Shown: one piece after another, positions 23,071-23,774 of the stretch
How positions within the stretch are numbered: the stretch's first letter is position 1
Layout of the letters: each line of letters begins with the position of its first letter
Assembly: GCA_905193585.1 (NCBI GenBank)
Contig: CAJJPG010000015.1
Span: 1 to 23,774, forward strand
DNA: 23,774 bases
Source of the DNA: an uncultured Oscillospiraceae bacterium
GTDB taxonomy: Bacteria; Bacillota; Clostridia; Oscillospirales; Acutalibacteraceae
Direction of reading: 5' to 3'
Position numbers and translations under genes: made by a program
The notes under the pieces: generated by a model
What the model saw: the letters and a program-made list of their open reading frames with translations, nothing else
Told to the model about the DNA's origin: nothing
Database searches by the model: none

Positions 23071-23774
23071 TTGCCTTTCCGCCCCGTTCTTTCCGAATTC
23101 ATCATAAGCCCCCTGCGGCAAACAAGAAAAATTATTCCGAGGGTCAAAATAACCAGCAGAAAATATATAAACGACATAGCCGCGGCATAAGAGTATTTCA
23201 TATCTTTCATAAAGTAATCGCGTATATGCCGCATTGCATTGTTGCCGTAGCTTGTAAAGCTGTCTATCACGGTGTAGATAACCGTTGCAACAACAAACGG
23301 GAAAACCGCTGGGAAGGTTACCATCCAAAAGGTTTCCCAATCGCTCGCTCCCTCAACGCGGGCAACCTCGAAATACGACGGCGGAATTGCAAGCAGCGCC
23401 GCCAAAAATATAAGTATCTGCACGCTACTTTGCCAAACAAGGTCGGCAACATTCGCTATAAGCCCCGTAACCGCGCTTACAACGCCTGTGGGAAATCCGC
23501 TTTCCTGCAAATACTGCGTAAGCGCGGAAACGTCAAAAATATTTTGCGAGCCCGAGGATGACATCATGGTAACCGAGGTCATATCGCTCCGAATAATATC
23601 GGCTACTATTCCCGAGGTTATTATAAGCGGCAGGAAAAACACCGTGCGCATAACCATTCTTCCTTTAAAATCGCCGCTGAGTATTATTGCCGAAAAAAGG
23701 CTGAAAAACACTATTACCGGAGCCTGATACAGCAAATTTTTAAATGCCTCGAAAATATATTTCGGAAATTCCGC
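23067..23774 (-). CDS. Sugar ABC transporter permease, 5' end cut by the window
   Basis: The reading frame is open to the window edge (235 codons visible, from base 23774). The N-terminal part, with its first helix, is missing. A TTG at 23733-23735 is only an internal Leu, because the upstream codons (A-E-F-P-K-Y-I-F-E-A-F-K-N) continue the conserved permease sequence. Helices and a modified EAA loop E-V-A-R-V-E-G-A-S followed by V-T-F-P-A-V-F-P place it in the UgpA class. It ends in an ATGA overlap with the partner permease. A solute-binding gene or the operon promoter may lie just beyond the window. Confidence 0.92.
   Translation of the reverse strand, partial: AEFPKYIFEAFKNLLYQAPVIVFFSLFSAIILSGDFKGRMVMRTVFFLPLIITSGIVADIIRSDMTSVTMMSSSGSQNIFDVSALTQYLQESGFPTGVVSAVTGLIANVADLVWQSSVQILIFLAALLAIPPSYFEVARVEGASDWETFWMVTFPAVFPFVVATVIYTVIDSFTSYGNNAMRHIRDYFMKDMKYSYAAAMSFIYFLLVILTLGIIFLVCRRGLMMNSERTGRKGK

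Noticed and set aside
23071..23340. A 90-residue N-terminal extension of the permease gene at 22105
   Set aside because: The extension overlaps the conserved end of the upstream permease, is Cys/Arg-rich without family similarity, and the ATGA overlap start at 23070 fits the operon style.
23733..23735. TTG as a start codon of the last permease
   Set aside because: Codons upstream to the window edge continue the typical permease sequence, so the gene is simply cut.
1..23774. CRISPR arrays, tRNA or rRNA genes, insertion sequences and phage genes
   Set aside because: No regularly spaced short repeats, no RNA gene cores, and no transposase, integrase or phage-like products were seen. All sizeable stretches are covered by coding genes, and the longest gap is about 160 bases.

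Overview
The window looks like part of the chromosome of a Gram-positive anaerobe of the class Clostridia, probably an Oscillospirales/Ruminococcaceae-type gut or rumen bacterium. This is inferred from several traits: purine-rich AGGAGG-type ribosome binding sites, type I dockerins, an LPXTG-like sorting signal, lipobox lipoproteins, and CUT1 sugar ABC transporters without their own ATPase. No taxonomic marker gene is present, so the placement is tentative.

Layout. At the left edge the C-terminal HTH of an AraC-family regulator (+ strand, cut by the window) converges on an MgtC/SapB membrane protein gene (- strand). A bidirectional hairpin at 973-1009 then closes a long run of fifteen genes, all on the - strand and running from beyond the right edge to 1026. 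Gaps are 0-60 bases and several starts overlap the previous stop (ATGA at 23067 and 19365, TAATG at 10382, 8 bases at 16113), so this is almost certainly one operon or a few nested transcripts. I found no internal terminator.

In transcription order the run has two halves. The first half (23774 to 12578) is an uptake and membrane block. It holds a permease pair (the first cut by the window edge), a 908-residue solute-binding protein with carbohydrate-binding-like N-terminal domains, and a second permease pair. These are followed by an NHL/TPR protein with a C-terminal membrane anchor, a YIP1-family membrane protein, a DUF5696 protein that is probably a glycosidase-like enzyme, and a small concanavalin-like protein. 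The second half (12547 to 1026) is a surface block. It holds a sortase-anchored protein, a DUF4874/DUF4832 lipoprotein, a second solute-binding lipoprotein, a two-module protein ending in a dockerin, a second DUF4874/DUF4832 protein without signal peptide, and a two-module/dockerin/SGNH-esterase protein.

Three surface proteins share a roughly 230-250-residue module that I cannot assign to a named family. It occurs as tandem pairs and is attached to different anchors (cell wall sorting signal or dockerin). I infer a cell-surface system that binds a complex, probably acylated, polysaccharide through the repeated modules, trims it with SGNH, DUF4874/DUF4832 and DUF5696 enzymes, and imports the products through two CUT1 transporters using an ATPase encoded elsewhere. 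The substrate is unknown. The most notable oddity is that the dockerin protein (5327-7117) and the following signal-less DUF4874/DUF4832 gene (3863-5317) lie in the same frame, separated by one TGA and three codons. Joined, they would mirror the domain order of the neighbouring dockerin-SGNH protein.
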